A stretch of DNA of 18,077 nt from positions 1 to 18,077 of the forward strand of contig DNDP01000335.1 of NCBI GenBank assembly GCA_003484235.1. Direction: 5' to 3'. A program made the position numbers and the translations under genes. The notes below the pieces were generated by a model. The model ran no database searches and was not told where the DNA came from. It saw only the letters and a program-made list of their open reading frames with translations. Position 1 is the first letter of the stretch, and every line of letters starts with the position of its first letter. Origin of the DNA: Verrucomicrobiales bacterium. Its GTDB lineage: Bacteria > Verrucomicrobiota > Verrucomicrobiia > Limisphaerales > RI-55. Positions 8,063 through 15,231 of the stretch are shown one piece after another.

Positions 8063-10438
8063 TCACTTCCGCCCGCGGACGGCGTGGTACTGGTTGATCG
8101 CCGGTGCGGCGATCCGCTTCACCGTTCCATTTGTCCAGATGACCTCCGCCTCCTTGACGGCTGTTTCCCGGCCAATGCCGAAGTGCGCTGTGGGAGCCGA
8201 CTGCGATCGATAGGAATCACCGGTGACCAGGACCCGCTTGAGGACCCGTCCGTCATTCAGGGTAAGATTCAGCCGGACGCCAATCGGGGAGAACCCGCCG
8301 CCCTCCTCACGCAGGCGAAAGCCGATCCAGTTGCCGGGATTCTGCCAGCGGTTGCGGCTGATGTGATAGCCGCTCTGCATCGCCGGAGGCGGTTCAAAGC
8401 CGGCATAGGCGATGTCCAGGCGGCCGTCACCGTCGAAATCGTCCGCCAGGACGCTCCGAAGATCGCGCCAGTGCGCCAGACCGAGCTGGTAGCTGGTCTC
8501 AAGAAACTGGCGGCCGCCTTCATTCAGGTAGAAGCGGTTGAAATCATAGCCGCCATAGGACCAGCCCTCCCCAAACAGGCGCGTCTGCTTCATGCTGAAA
8601 TAGACTCCCAGCGGTTCGTCCGGCTCGGCATCCGCCAGATAGATGTCGTGCCGCCAGAATTCCGTTTCGTAGTCCTTCGCGGTGGCACGGCTGAGCTGGC
8701 CGTTGTTGACGTGCAGGTCCGGCGTGCCGTTGTTGTCGAAATCGCCGGTGGCCACGCCCCATGACCAGCCGGTCCGCGCCACCTGGTCGCTCATCGGGGT
8801 GTGCACATACCTGCCGTCCCGCGCGAGGTAGAGCCGGCTGCCGTAGGTCGCTATCGGGCGCATCTTCTGGTGCAGCGGGAATTCCGGCCGCCCCTCCCCG
8901 AGATGATCCATCCGTTGGGCCGCATAGGAGATCATTCCGATCACGTAGAAATCCAGGTTCCCATCCAGATCGTAATCACCGAACGTGTGGCCCATTCCAA
9001 GCGAATGCGGTTCGTCCACGTGCGTTGGGGTGATGTCGTTGAAGCGACCCTTGCCGTCGTTCAGATAGACGTCCACGCCGGCGAAGTCGCTGACAATCAC
9101 GAAGTCCAGGTCGCCGTCCTCGTCGAGGTCCACGAAGGAGCTGCTGTAGGCCCGCCGGAAGCGCTTGGGCGCGAGGCCGGATCCTTCAGTTGCGTCGGTG
9201 AAGTTGCCGCGGCCATCGTTCAAGAGCAGATAGCCCGGGAAGCCATCGTTCGCGTCGTAGTATGGGGTCGGCATCTGCCCCGCCGAGTACGGCACCTTGT
9301 ACTGCGCCAGCCAGACGTCGAGATCGCCGTCCTTGTCGATGTCTCCCGAGGCGAACACGTAGGGATTGCCCATTTCCGCGGGTGCGGTCCAGGCGGGTCG
9401 GCCGGGCTCGTTGAACTGGCCAAGCGCGTTGCCGACATACAGTTCGACGCCCACGACATCGGCTGACAGCAGATCGGCAAAGCCATCACCGTCGAAATCG
9501 CCGATGGTCATGGCAAACGGCCGCTCCGGCCGGTAACGGCAGAGCGTGCCCAGCTCGAAGTCCCCGTCACCCTTGTTCCAGTAGACCTGGTTGCGACAGC
9601 CAAGGATGAGCTCCGACAAACCGTCGCCGTTCAGGTCGTAGGCCATCAGGGGTTCGATGAAGATGGTGTTGGTGAAGGGCATGACCACGCGCGATTCAAG
9701 TGGGGCAAACATGGGCGGCCCAGTCCGCGATGTGACGGTGAGGTTCGAGGCATCGATCCGGCTGGGCACCGGCTCGCCTTCTCCCGAGGCGGGCTCCTGC
9801 CAGGTGACAAGCAGATCTCCACGAACAGTGTGCCGCTCCCCGCGCCCTGGCTGCTCGACGTGCAGCGTGATGAACATCGTCGAGCGCGCGGGGTTCAGTT
9901 CGGTGGGGGGATCGAATCTGGCGTGACGCCACTCGGAGGCGTCCAGCCGGTATCCATCGTCATGCCATTTCTGCAGGCGCGAGTTCCACTGGTCCTGGTT
10001 CAACGGCGCAGCGGCATTCGTGCTGGTGGTCACCCTGATGTCCCATTCGTGATGCGAGACGGAGTGGTCGGCCCCCAGGACCATCTGGCCCACCGGGAAG
10101 GACTGCAGAACCTTCAGCGGTTCGCGGGCGTGACGCAGCTTGTCCCAGAGCTTCACAAAGACGTCGCCATAGCGGTGCGAGAGCATCTCGCCCTGCCAAT
10201 GCTTCCGGTCGAGAAGCGCAACCTCGTTCTCGAGATCGAAGACTTTCGCCATGAGCACCGGGTCGTCTGGCTGGACGTAGTCCTGCCGGTCGGGACGCAT
10301 GCTGTCATCCACCTCCGGCTCGCTCGCAATGACCGGGGCGGGCGGCGGCGGCACGGGTTTGAAACGGTAAATGCCCCAGGCAACGGCCACCACAGCCGCC
10401 AGGAAGCCCAGGATCCAGTTGATTCTCGATGAATTCAT
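8063..10438 (-). CDS. Membrane-anchored FG-GAP/VCBS repeat protein with ASPIC/UnbV domain (CRTAC1-like)
   Basis: 791 residues. An N-terminal hydrophobic helix (residues 8-24, NWILGFLAAVVAVAWGI) and a proline-rich linker (28-36) suggest an inner-membrane anchor with a periplasmic body. Residues about 55-260 match no domain I recognise. Seven calcium-loop motifs of FG-GAP/VCBS type follow, at about 267 (YDLNGDGLSE), 313 (GDFDGDGFAD), 365, 437, 487, 565 and 666, consistent with a seven-bladed beta-propeller. Residues about 715-788 are an ASPIC/UnbV domain (VTGDSYRSQS, HFGIG, VIWTNGTV). Such proteins are common in Planctomycetes and Verrucomicrobia, mostly of unknown function. The frame extends to GTG 10510, but ATG 10438 is preferred: it starts directly before the helix, sits below a promoter-like site, and avoids the hairpin at 10510-10529. 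Confidence 0.85.
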   Translation of the reverse strand: MNSSRINWILGFLAAVVAVAWGIYRFKPVPPPPAPVIASEPEVDDSMRPDRQDYVQPDDPVLMAKVFDLENEVALLDRKHWQGEMLSHRYGDVFVKLWDKLRHAREPLKVLQSFPVGQMVLGADHSVSHHEWDIRVTTSTNAAAPLNQDQWNSRLQKWHDDGYRLDASEWRHARFDPPTELNPARSTMFITLHVEQPGRGERHTVRGDLLVTWQEPASGEGEPVPSRIDASNLTVTSRTGPPMFAPLESRVVMPFTNTIFIEPLMAYDLNGDGLSELILGCRNQVYWNKGDGDFELGTLCRYRPERPFAMTIGDFDGDGFADLLSADVVGVELYVGNALGQFNEPGRPAWTAPAEMGNPYVFASGDIDKDGDLDVWLAQYKVPYSAGQMPTPYYDANDGFPGYLLLNDGRGNFTDATEGSGLAPKRFRRAYSSSFVDLDEDGDLDFVIVSDFAGVDVYLNDGKGRFNDITPTHVDEPHSLGMGHTFGDYDLDGNLDFYVIGMISYAAQRMDHLGEGRPEFPLHQKMRPIATYGSRLYLARDGRYVHTPMSDQVARTGWSWGVATGDFDNNGTPDLHVNNGQLSRATAKDYETEFWRHDIYLADAEPDEPLGVYFSMKQTRLFGEGWSYGGYDFNRFYLNEGGRQFLETSYQLGLAHWRDLRSVLADDFDGDGRLDIAYAGFEPPPAMQSGYHISRNRWQNPGNWIGFRLREEGGGFSPIGVRLNLTLNDGRVLKRVLVTGDSYRSQSAPTAHFGIGRETAVKEAEVIWTNGTVKRIAAPAINQYHAVRGRK

Positions 10439-10453
10439 TCCAGTTGCCGGATG

Positions 10454-10482
10454 ATTAAACGATTGGAAGGACCGGCCCGCAA
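10454..10482 (-). promoter_or_regulatory. Sigma-70-like promoter for the FG-GAP gene
   Basis: On the minus strand, TTGCGG (10482-10477), a 17-base spacer and TTTAAT (10459-10454; 5 of 6 matches to TATAAT). The -10 box ends 15 bases before ATG 10438, giving a leader of about eight bases. It implies transcription independent of the operon upstream. Confidence 0.45.
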
Positions 10483-10509
10483 GCGTGGCACGGAGGGAGG
10501 ATTTCAACA

Positions 10510-10529
10510 CTGTGCGTCTGGGCGCACAG
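10510..10529 (-). terminator. Hairpin after the HlyD-type gene
   Basis: Arms CTGTGCG (10510-10516) and CGCACAG (10523-10529) pair perfectly around a six-base loop. It lies five bases past the stop codon of the HlyD-type gene, and the leftward transcript continues with the moderately T-containing TGTTGAAATCC. It probably closes the VTC-DUF4956-HlyD operon. Confidence 0.5.
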
Positions 10530-10534
10530 GCGGA

Positions 10535-11608
10535 TCAGTGGCGGCGAAACGCCAAATCCACACTTTCGCCCGGCAGCAGGGGAAGGTTTTCCGGCAGGCT
10601 GATCAGGATGGGCAACCCCTTGGCCGCCGGTTGAAAGTCGGACGAGACAAGATTGGTGGTGATCGTTTCAAAGTGCCCGCCAACCTGCAGAATCCTGGCC
10701 AGCCCGATCTGGCGCCGATTGGCCCGCGAGCGCACTTCCACGACGTCACCGGGCTGGGGTGTGCGGTCGACCGGCGCGCGGAGGTAACCGATGATCCGCT
10801 CCGGCGTGGTGGAAGCGATCGCCACGAGAGGCTCGCCTCGCCGGATCCGTTCGTTCTCGCGATGGAACAGGGCGGTCACTCTACCGCTGATGGGCGCCCG
10901 CAGGGTGACCTTGCGTCCGGCGTTGCTCAACAGTTCCTCCTGGGCCGCCAACGCCTGGCTGATGCGACCGGCCACCGTGGCGCCAAACTCACCCGGATCC
11001 GCCGGTGCCAGCCGCCCAAGACTGGCAGCGATCTCGTCCACGAGCTTGGAGCGTTCTTCCACCTCCGCGCCGCGGGAGTCCACCACGCTCTGCGCAAGTT
11101 CCAGCTGATCGGTGCTGACGAGCTTTTCCGCGGCAAGCTTGCCGATGCGGTTCAACTCCGACTTGGCGAAATGCAGCTCCACGCGGGCTGTGGCCAATGC
11201 AACCCGTTCGCGGAGCCAGCTCAGCCGCAGCTGCTCGTAATCCTGCAGGATGCGCTGCTGGTCCTGCTGCAGGCGGGTTTCCAGCATCTGCAACTCCGCG
11301 GCGACCGGCGCCAGCTCGAGACGCACGGAATCCGGATCAGCCACCCGCAATTCCGCAATGACATCGCCCTGCACGACGGTTTGAAACCGGTCCACCTTCA
11401 AGCTTGTGAGCAGTCCGTCCTCGACGGTTGTAACCGGCGTAACCACCAGCTCCACTTCCCCCACCAGCTTCGGCGCGGCGGCATGATCGCGCCACAGAAT
11501 GACGGCCGCACCCAGCGCGACGGAGAAGATCAGGGGCGGAAACAGCGAATGTCGTATTTCGCGCCACAATAGCGCGGGCGGGCTCGGTATCTTGGGCAGG
11601 GGATCCAT
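10535..11608 (-). CDS. HlyD/EmrA-type membrane fusion (periplasmic adaptor) protein
   Basis: 357 residues. One N-terminal membrane helix (about 22-40, LFPPLIFSVALGAAVILW), first half of a biotinyl-lipoyl-like domain (about 50-88, VEDGLLTSLKVDRFQTVVQGDVIAEL), a long alpha-helical hairpin/coiled coil (about 92-195), second lipoyl half (about 233-265, LRAPISGRVTALFHRENERIRRGEPLVAI) and a beta-barrel to the end. These adaptors bridge an inner-membrane transporter to the outer membrane. No ABC, MFS or RND pump and no TolC-type gene is next to it, which is unusual. Instead it is separated by a single base from the DUF4956 gene stop (TGA, A, ATG), the last gene of a three-gene operon, so its partner may be the DUF4956 protein. 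Confidence 0.85.
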   Translation of the reverse strand: MDPLPKIPSPPALLWREIRHSLFPPLIFSVALGAAVILWRDHAAAPKLVGEVELVVTPVTTVEDGLLTSLKVDRFQTVVQGDVIAELRVADPDSVRLELAPVAAELQMLETRLQQDQQRILQDYEQLRLSWLRERVALATARVELHFAKSELNRIGKLAAEKLVSTDQLELAQSVVDSRGAEVEERSKLVDEIAASLGRLAPADPGEFGATVAGRISQALAAQEELLSNAGRKVTLRAPISGRVTALFHRENERIRRGEPLVAIASTTPERIIGYLRAPVDRTPQPGDVVEVRSRANRRQIGLARILQVGGHFETITTNLVSSDFQPAAKGLPILISLPENLPLLPGESVDLAFRRH

Positions 11609-11609
11609 T

Positions 11610-12296
11610 TCAAACTTCAGATTCGTCCTCAGCCTTGAGGCTGGTGACCCGGGACACTCCGTTCAGGCTGCGGAGTTCGGCAAGCAGGTCTGTAACCCGG
11701 GCAGGGTCGCGCAGCAGGAGCCGGTAGGAAAGGTCGATCCCTTCGTAACCCTCATGGGAACGCTGGCTGGCGCAGTGGCTCCGGCGGCTGTGGCGGCCCA
11801 GCAGGCCCAGCAGATCCGGCAGCTCATCACCCGTTCGCGACCAGTGCAGGTTGACGATCACATCATAGCGGTGCTTGCTGCCAAACCCCGTGTACCACAG
11901 GTAAATCATGATCAGGCAGGTGAGGACCGTCCCCGTGACGGCAATGGGAAAGCGGAGCGTGCCGCACGCCATGCCGATGACGAGGATCGACAGCACGTAG
12001 GTCGTGTCCAGCGTATCCCGGAGGATGTTGCGGAAACGCACGATCGCGAACACGGCCATCATTCCGAACGCAGTTACCAGACTGTTGGACAGCACCATCA
12101 TCACCAGCGAGACCAGCACGGGGATTACGACCAGCGAATTGACGAACGACCGGGAGTAGGAGAGCCCGGAATGGGTCAGCATGTACACCCAGGCGATCAG
12201 TTGCCCGGATAGGAAGGCCAGCAGCAAGCCGAGCAGAACCATCGACATGTCGACCGGCGCCGCCGCGTAGTCCGCGCTGAGAAAAAGTTCAGACAT
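11610..12296 (-). CDS. DUF4956 family integral membrane protein
   Basis: 228 residues. Hydrophobic helices at about 17-41, 52-73, 74-88, 98-113 and 116-137, with the family signature AVFAIVRFRNILRDTLDTTYVL between the third and fourth, then a soluble C-terminal domain (about 143-228, YDVIVNLHWS ... LLAELRSLNGVSRVTSLKA) that looks like a small alpha/beta ferredoxin-like fold. The family has no proven function but is often seen next to VTC-domain genes, as here. ATG 12296 is supported by a GGAGG site (12306-12310) nine bases upstream. Its start overlaps the VTC gene end by eight bases, and the adaptor gene follows after one base, so all three are translationally coupled. Confidence 0.85.
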   Translation of the reverse strand: MSELFLSADYAAAPVDMSMVLLGLLLAFLSGQLIAWVYMLTHSGLSYSRSFVNSLVVIPVLVSLVMMVLSNSLVTAFGMMAVFAIVRFRNILRDTLDTTYVLSILVIGMACGTLRFPIAVTGTVLTCLIMIYLWYTGFGSKHRYDVIVNLHWSRTGDELPDLLGLLGRHSRRSHCASQRSHEGYEGIDLSYRLLLRDPARVTDLLAELRSLNGVSRVTSLKAEDESEV

Positions 12297-13152
12297 GATT
12301 CAGCGCCTCCGAAAACATGGGGACCTGGCCGCAGTTCTCCTTCAGGGCCTGCAGGCGCGCGACCCGGCGGCGGCGGTGCTGCGCCCCCGGCGCGAGCGCG
12401 CCGTGCGATGAAAACAGGTTCTCCCCCATCAGGGCGACCCCATCGGCGTACTTGGCCGCCGAACACTGGTGGAGATTGAAGACCCGGACCATCTGACCAA
12501 ACCAATCGGGAAACCGGCCGGTAAACTTGAGCTCCAACACGACGGTTGAACCGAAGACGCAGAAGGGGTGATCCATCTCCGCCCTCAGATCGATGCCCCG
12601 GCTCACGGCGCAGTACACGTCGCGATCGAGGGTCACCCGGATGGAGTTGTCGTCGGGCTGGACCCAGGCCTCGCGCTGGTAGGCAACCCGCGCCTTGGGC
12701 CGTGCCCGGATGTCGGTCATTAGCTCGACGAAGCGTTGAATCGCAAGCTGATGCCGCGGGTCGGTCGTGGCCAGGTCTCCCGGTGCGGGGAGCTGGCCGC
12801 CCAAGACGCTGGCGACGGCCTCGCGACGGACGGCGCCACGCTGCTTGATGATCGAATTGTTCATCCGGCGCTTGATCTCGAAGTACACGGGTGCGTTGGG
12901 CCGGTTCTCGTAGAACCGCAGGCGCAGCTTGTAGCGGTTCTTGTCGCCGTTGATGGTGCTCCAGTAAATCCGCAGGTCGTCCGAATCGAGATAAAGGCTG
13001 TGGACGGGGTAGGAGAGGTTGGGGCGGGTGGCACCGTATTCATCGATCTCAAGGTAGGACGCCACGAAATCACGGACAGCCTGCGCAACCTCCGGAGAGA
13101 TCATGTACTTGTGCTCCAGACGCGAGAGCTGAAGTTCGTTGGCGTGTCCCAT
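12289..13152 (-). CDS. VTC-domain protein, polyphosphate polymerase type
   Basis: 287 residues, entirely soluble. It matches the VTC domain (CYTH/triphosphate tunnel metalloenzyme fold) known from yeast Vtc4, which makes polyphosphate from ATP. The tunnel positions are recognisable: K15 (RLEHKYMIS), R77 and R79 (YKLRLRFYE), K94 (YFEIKRR), K103 (IIKQRG), R160 (AYQREAW), R177 (VTLDRDVYC), E207 and K209 (VVLELKF). So a catalytic protein is likely; polymer identity is inferred from the family. A GTG at 13170 would add six residues, but it lies within a perfect palindrome (13160-13177), so ATG 13152 is preferred. Its end overlaps the DUF4956 start. Unlike yeast, catalytic and membrane parts are on separate chains. 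Confidence 0.88.
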   Translation of the reverse strand: MGHANELQLSRLEHKYMISPEVAQAVRDFVASYLEIDEYGATRPNLSYPVHSLYLDSDDLRIYWSTINGDKNRYKLRLRFYENRPNAPVYFEIKRRMNNSIIKQRGAVRREAVASVLGGQLPAPGDLATTDPRHQLAIQRFVELMTDIRARPKARVAYQREAWVQPDDNSIRVTLDRDVYCAVSRGIDLRAEMDHPFCVFGSTVVLELKFTGRFPDWFGQMVRVFNLHQCSAAKYADGVALMGENLFSSHGALAPGAQHRRRRVARLQALKENCGQVPMFSEALNHV

Positions 13153-13159
13153 AAGACTC

Positions 13160-13177
13160 GAACCGGGCACCCGGTTC
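13160..13177. promoter_or_regulatory. Perfect 18-bp palindrome before the VTC operon (operator or RNA hairpin)
   Basis: GAACCGGGCACCCGGTTC: eight-base arms with a two-base centre, seven bases upstream of ATG 13152. As DNA it has the size and symmetry of a dimeric repressor site. As RNA it would form a seven-pair stem with a four-base loop just before the start codon, where it could hinder initiation. Confidence 0.5.
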
Positions 13178-13207
13178 CTGCACTTCTGCGGCGTTCCGCG
13201 GACCGGG

Positions 13208-13251
13208 TGATTACGGCCGCGAATGTCGCGTCAATGTTACATTCGTGTCAA
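13208..13251 (-). promoter_or_regulatory. Tandem TTGAC boxes, possible promoter/activator region of the VTC operon
   Basis: On the minus strand TTGACACGA (13251-13243) and TTGACGCGA (13234-13226) form a direct repeat with a 17-base period. The second could act as a -35 box with TAATCA (13213-13208) as -10, though the spacer is only 15 bases. The first has no good -10 at 17 bases. They could instead be a regulator's direct-repeat site. Confidence 0.35.
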
Positions 13252-13425
13252 GGAATGCCCCGACATCGCCCGCGCCGGAAACGCACTTCCGCCGCGGGAA
13301 TGGCAGACTGCTCGAAAAGGGTGCCACTCCAGCCAATGGCGAGACGGTAGTTGTTGAGCACTGGAAATGCCACCGATCCCGCGTCCAGGCAAGCCCGGAT
13401 GCCGGAACTGACCGCCGGAAAGCAG

Positions 13426-13453
13426 TCAGGACCGCCCGGCCGGACGGTCCTGA
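13426..13453 (-). terminator. Strong hairpin downstream of the C4 zinc-finger gene
   Basis: Perfect nine-base arms TCAGGACCG (13426-13434) and CGGTCCTGA (13445-13453); the centre CCGGCCGG is itself self-complementary, so the whole 28 bases are symmetric except one pair. In the minus-strand direction the stem is followed by CTGCTTTCC. It lies about 90 bases beyond the zinc-finger gene stop, far but with no gene between. An operator or a small-RNA end is also possible. Confidence 0.4.
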
Positions 13454-13544
13454 TGCAAAACGGAAAAGGGCCAACGCACTGAGATTTACATCAATTGTAT
13501 TTTAGTGTGCTCGATCCAGTGTTGACCCTTTTCGAAATTCGATT

Positions 13545-13934
13545 TCAGGCGCTGAACGGCGTCTTGTTGAGCCTCACCATCGCCGTGTCCGAGTCCAGCT
13601 TTCGCGAACAGCGAAGGTAGTTGCTGCAATCCCAAAACTCCCGGCCGGCATCCCGCCCGTACTTGACCTTGCGCAGGATCATCGGGCGTCCGCAGTCGGG
13701 ACAGGTTGGGCGGGCGGGGCCGCGAATGTCGTCGATGAAGCGCTGCCAGAGCTGCGGCAACCGCTCCCGGGGCCAGTTCAACAGCGTGCTGCACCGCAGC
13801 GCCGACCGTTTCGGCCGGGCGTCGGTGAAGGGATTGGTTGAGGAGGCCATATTCCGTACTGTTTGCACGCGACTGCTGGGCACCTGAACAGCACTGGGAG
13901 TTCCAACCTGGGGCAGCTCGGCAAGAAAGTTCAT
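13545..13934 (-). CDS. Small protein with one topoisomerase-type C4 zinc finger
   Basis: 129 residues from ATG 13934, which has a GGAGAG site eight bases upstream. A second candidate start, ATG 13850 (MASSTNPF), would give 101 residues and loses only a non-family N-terminus. The C-terminal half holds CPDCGRPMILRKVKYG ... FWDCSNYLRC, with cysteines 78, 81, 103 and 109: the zinc ribbon found in repeats at the C-terminus of bacterial DNA topoisomerase I, where it binds single-stranded DNA. No topoisomerase catalytic part is nearby, so this is a free-standing version; nucleic-acid binding is inferred. The region before the finger (about 50-75, LLNWPRERLPQLWQRFIDDIRG) looks helical. The -1 frame continues with protein-like sequence past the stop. 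Confidence 0.7.
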   Translation of the reverse strand: MNFLAELPQVGTPSAVQVPSSRVQTVRNMASSTNPFTDARPKRSALRCSTLLNWPRERLPQLWQRFIDDIRGPARPTCPDCGRPMILRKVKYGRDAGREFWDCSNYLRCSRKLDSDTAMVRLNKTPFSA

Positions 13935-14088
13935 CTCAGCAACTCTCCAGTCCCGCAGCGGCAGCTCAACCGACCCTTGATCCGCACCCCGGCAATCGGG
14001 CCGTGCCGATCAATCTGCAACGATCCTGTCCATTGTGGAGGGAATCCTTTACGGAATCTGGACAGTCGGCGGAGCTGTTCGCCCCTGC

Positions 14089-15231
14089 TCAGCCCAGCCG
14101 GCCCATCAGCAGATAGGTCAGCAGTTCGCCCTGCCCCTTGATTTGAATGCGGCCCCGGGTCACGAAGTGAAAGCTGTCCCGCAGCAACCGTTCGGTGGCC
14201 TCGGACACCTGGATTGCGCTCGGATGCCCGTGCGATTCCATCCGGCTGGCGAGGTTTACGGTGTCTCCCCAAAGATCATAGGTGAACTTGTGGGTGCCGA
14301 TCACACCCGCCACCACCGGTCCGGAATGCATGCCGATTCGGATGCTGAGACTCTGACCGGTTTCCCCGGCAAACCGCAACATCTCCTCCTGCATCGCCAA
14401 TGCCATGGCGGCCGCCCGTTCGGCGTGGTCAAGCCGGCGCTCGGGGAGGCCGCTGACCGCCATGTAGGCATCCCCGATGGTCTTGATCTTCTCCAGGCCG
14501 TGCTCGGCTGCCAACCGGTCAAACCGCGAAAAAATCTCATTGAGGTTCCGCACCAGCTCGTTGGGGGACAGACGGGCGGCCAGCTGGCTGAAGCCGACAA
14601 TGTCGGCGAACAGCACGGTCACCGCCGCGAAGCTGTCCACGATCACCTGTTCGCCGTTCTGCAGCCGCTCGGCGATTGGCGAGGGCAGGATGTTGAGCAA
14701 CAGGCGGTCGGAATTGGCCTTCTCGTCGCCCAGTTTGCGGACCGCCTCCAGTTCCTGATCGCGCAGCCGCTTCTTTTCGATGCAGGCACCGATCCGCGCC
14801 TGGAGCAGCACGGCATTGAACGGCTTTGTCAGGTAATCCTCGGCGCCCATCTGGATGCACCGCACGACACCGTCCACCTCGGTATACCCGGAGACCACCA
14901 GTACTGGGACGTGACGCATCTCGGGATCCTGCTTGAGCCGGGACAGGACCTCGTAGCCATCCATGCCCGGCATCAGCAGGTCGAGGATGATGAGATCGAA
15001 TCCTCCCAGGCGGACCCGCTCAAGGGCGGACTCGCCGTCGGCCACCGCCTCTACCGCGTGACCGAGCGTGTTCAGCAGTTCGTCCAGCAGTTCGCGGCTG
15101 TCGGGACTGTCGTCCACCAACAACAACCTGCCGGTCGTTGGGCTCGATGACACGTGGTCGGGCACAGATTGGCGGCGAGTGTAGGAATGCCCGGCTGCCA
15201 CACCAGCGAATTCTTCAGACGCCACCTGCAT
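14089..15231 (-). CDS. Response regulator-adenylate cyclase fusion (REC plus class III cyclase)
   Basis: 380 residues, soluble. An N-terminal receiver domain (about 35-150) has acidic D40-D41, phosphoacceptor D84 (IILDLLMPGMDGYE) and K136 (DYLTKPF). A short helical linker (150-190) with ILPSPIAERLQNGE leads to a class III nucleotide cyclase domain (about 200-380). Catalytic residues are complete: metal-binding D210 (FADIVGFS) and D254 (IGDAYM), adenine-selecting K250 and D319 (YDLWG), transition-state N326 and R330 (TVNLASR). The Lys/Asp pair points to ATP, so the product should be cAMP, with output set by phosphorylation of D84. No cognate histidine kinase is in the window. Its ATG follows the TGA of the YggS-family gene with no gap, so translation is coupled. 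Confidence 0.93.
   Translation of the reverse strand: MQVASEEFAGVAAGHSYTRRQSVPDHVSSSPTTGRLLLVDDSPDSRELLDELLNTLGHAVEAVADGESALERVRLGGFDLIILDLLMPGMDGYEVLSRLKQDPEMRHVPVLVVSGYTEVDGVVRCIQMGAEDYLTKPFNAVLLQARIGACIEKKRLRDQELEAVRKLGDEKANSDRLLLNILPSPIAERLQNGEQVIVDSFAAVTVLFADIVGFSQLAARLSPNELVRNLNEIFSRFDRLAAEHGLEKIKTIGDAYMAVSGLPERRLDHAERAAAMALAMQEEMLRFAGETGQSLSIRIGMHSGPVVAGVIGTHKFTYDLWGDTVNLASRMESHGHPSAIQVSEATERLLRDSFHFVTRGRIQIKGQGELLTYLLMGRLG

Larger units (their letters stand above)
13171..13544. other. Intergenic region between the VTC operon and the C4 zinc-finger gene
   Basis: About 370 bases. Open frames of 86-87 codons exist on both strands but have no family resemblance or start signal. The region holds the TTGAC repeat (13226-13251), the hairpin at 13426-13453, and an AT-rich island near 13481-13507 that contrasts with the GC-rich surroundings. 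In plus-strand RNA, 13477-13485 and 13499-13507 could pair over nine positions with two G-U pairs. Confidence 0.5.

Noticed and set aside
10439..10510. GTG 10510 as start of the FG-GAP protein
   Set aside because: It lies within a hairpin after the HlyD gene and upstream of a good -10 box; ATG 10438 directly precedes the membrane anchor.
13211..13505. Open frames of 86-87 codons on both strands in the VTC upstream region
   Set aside because: No domain resemblance or ribosome site, and they cover hairpins and promoter-like repeats.
14035..15150. 371-codon plus-strand open frame opposite the cyclase
   Set aside because: Antisense of the REC-cyclase gene, whose domain residues are complete; the plus frame shows no family features.
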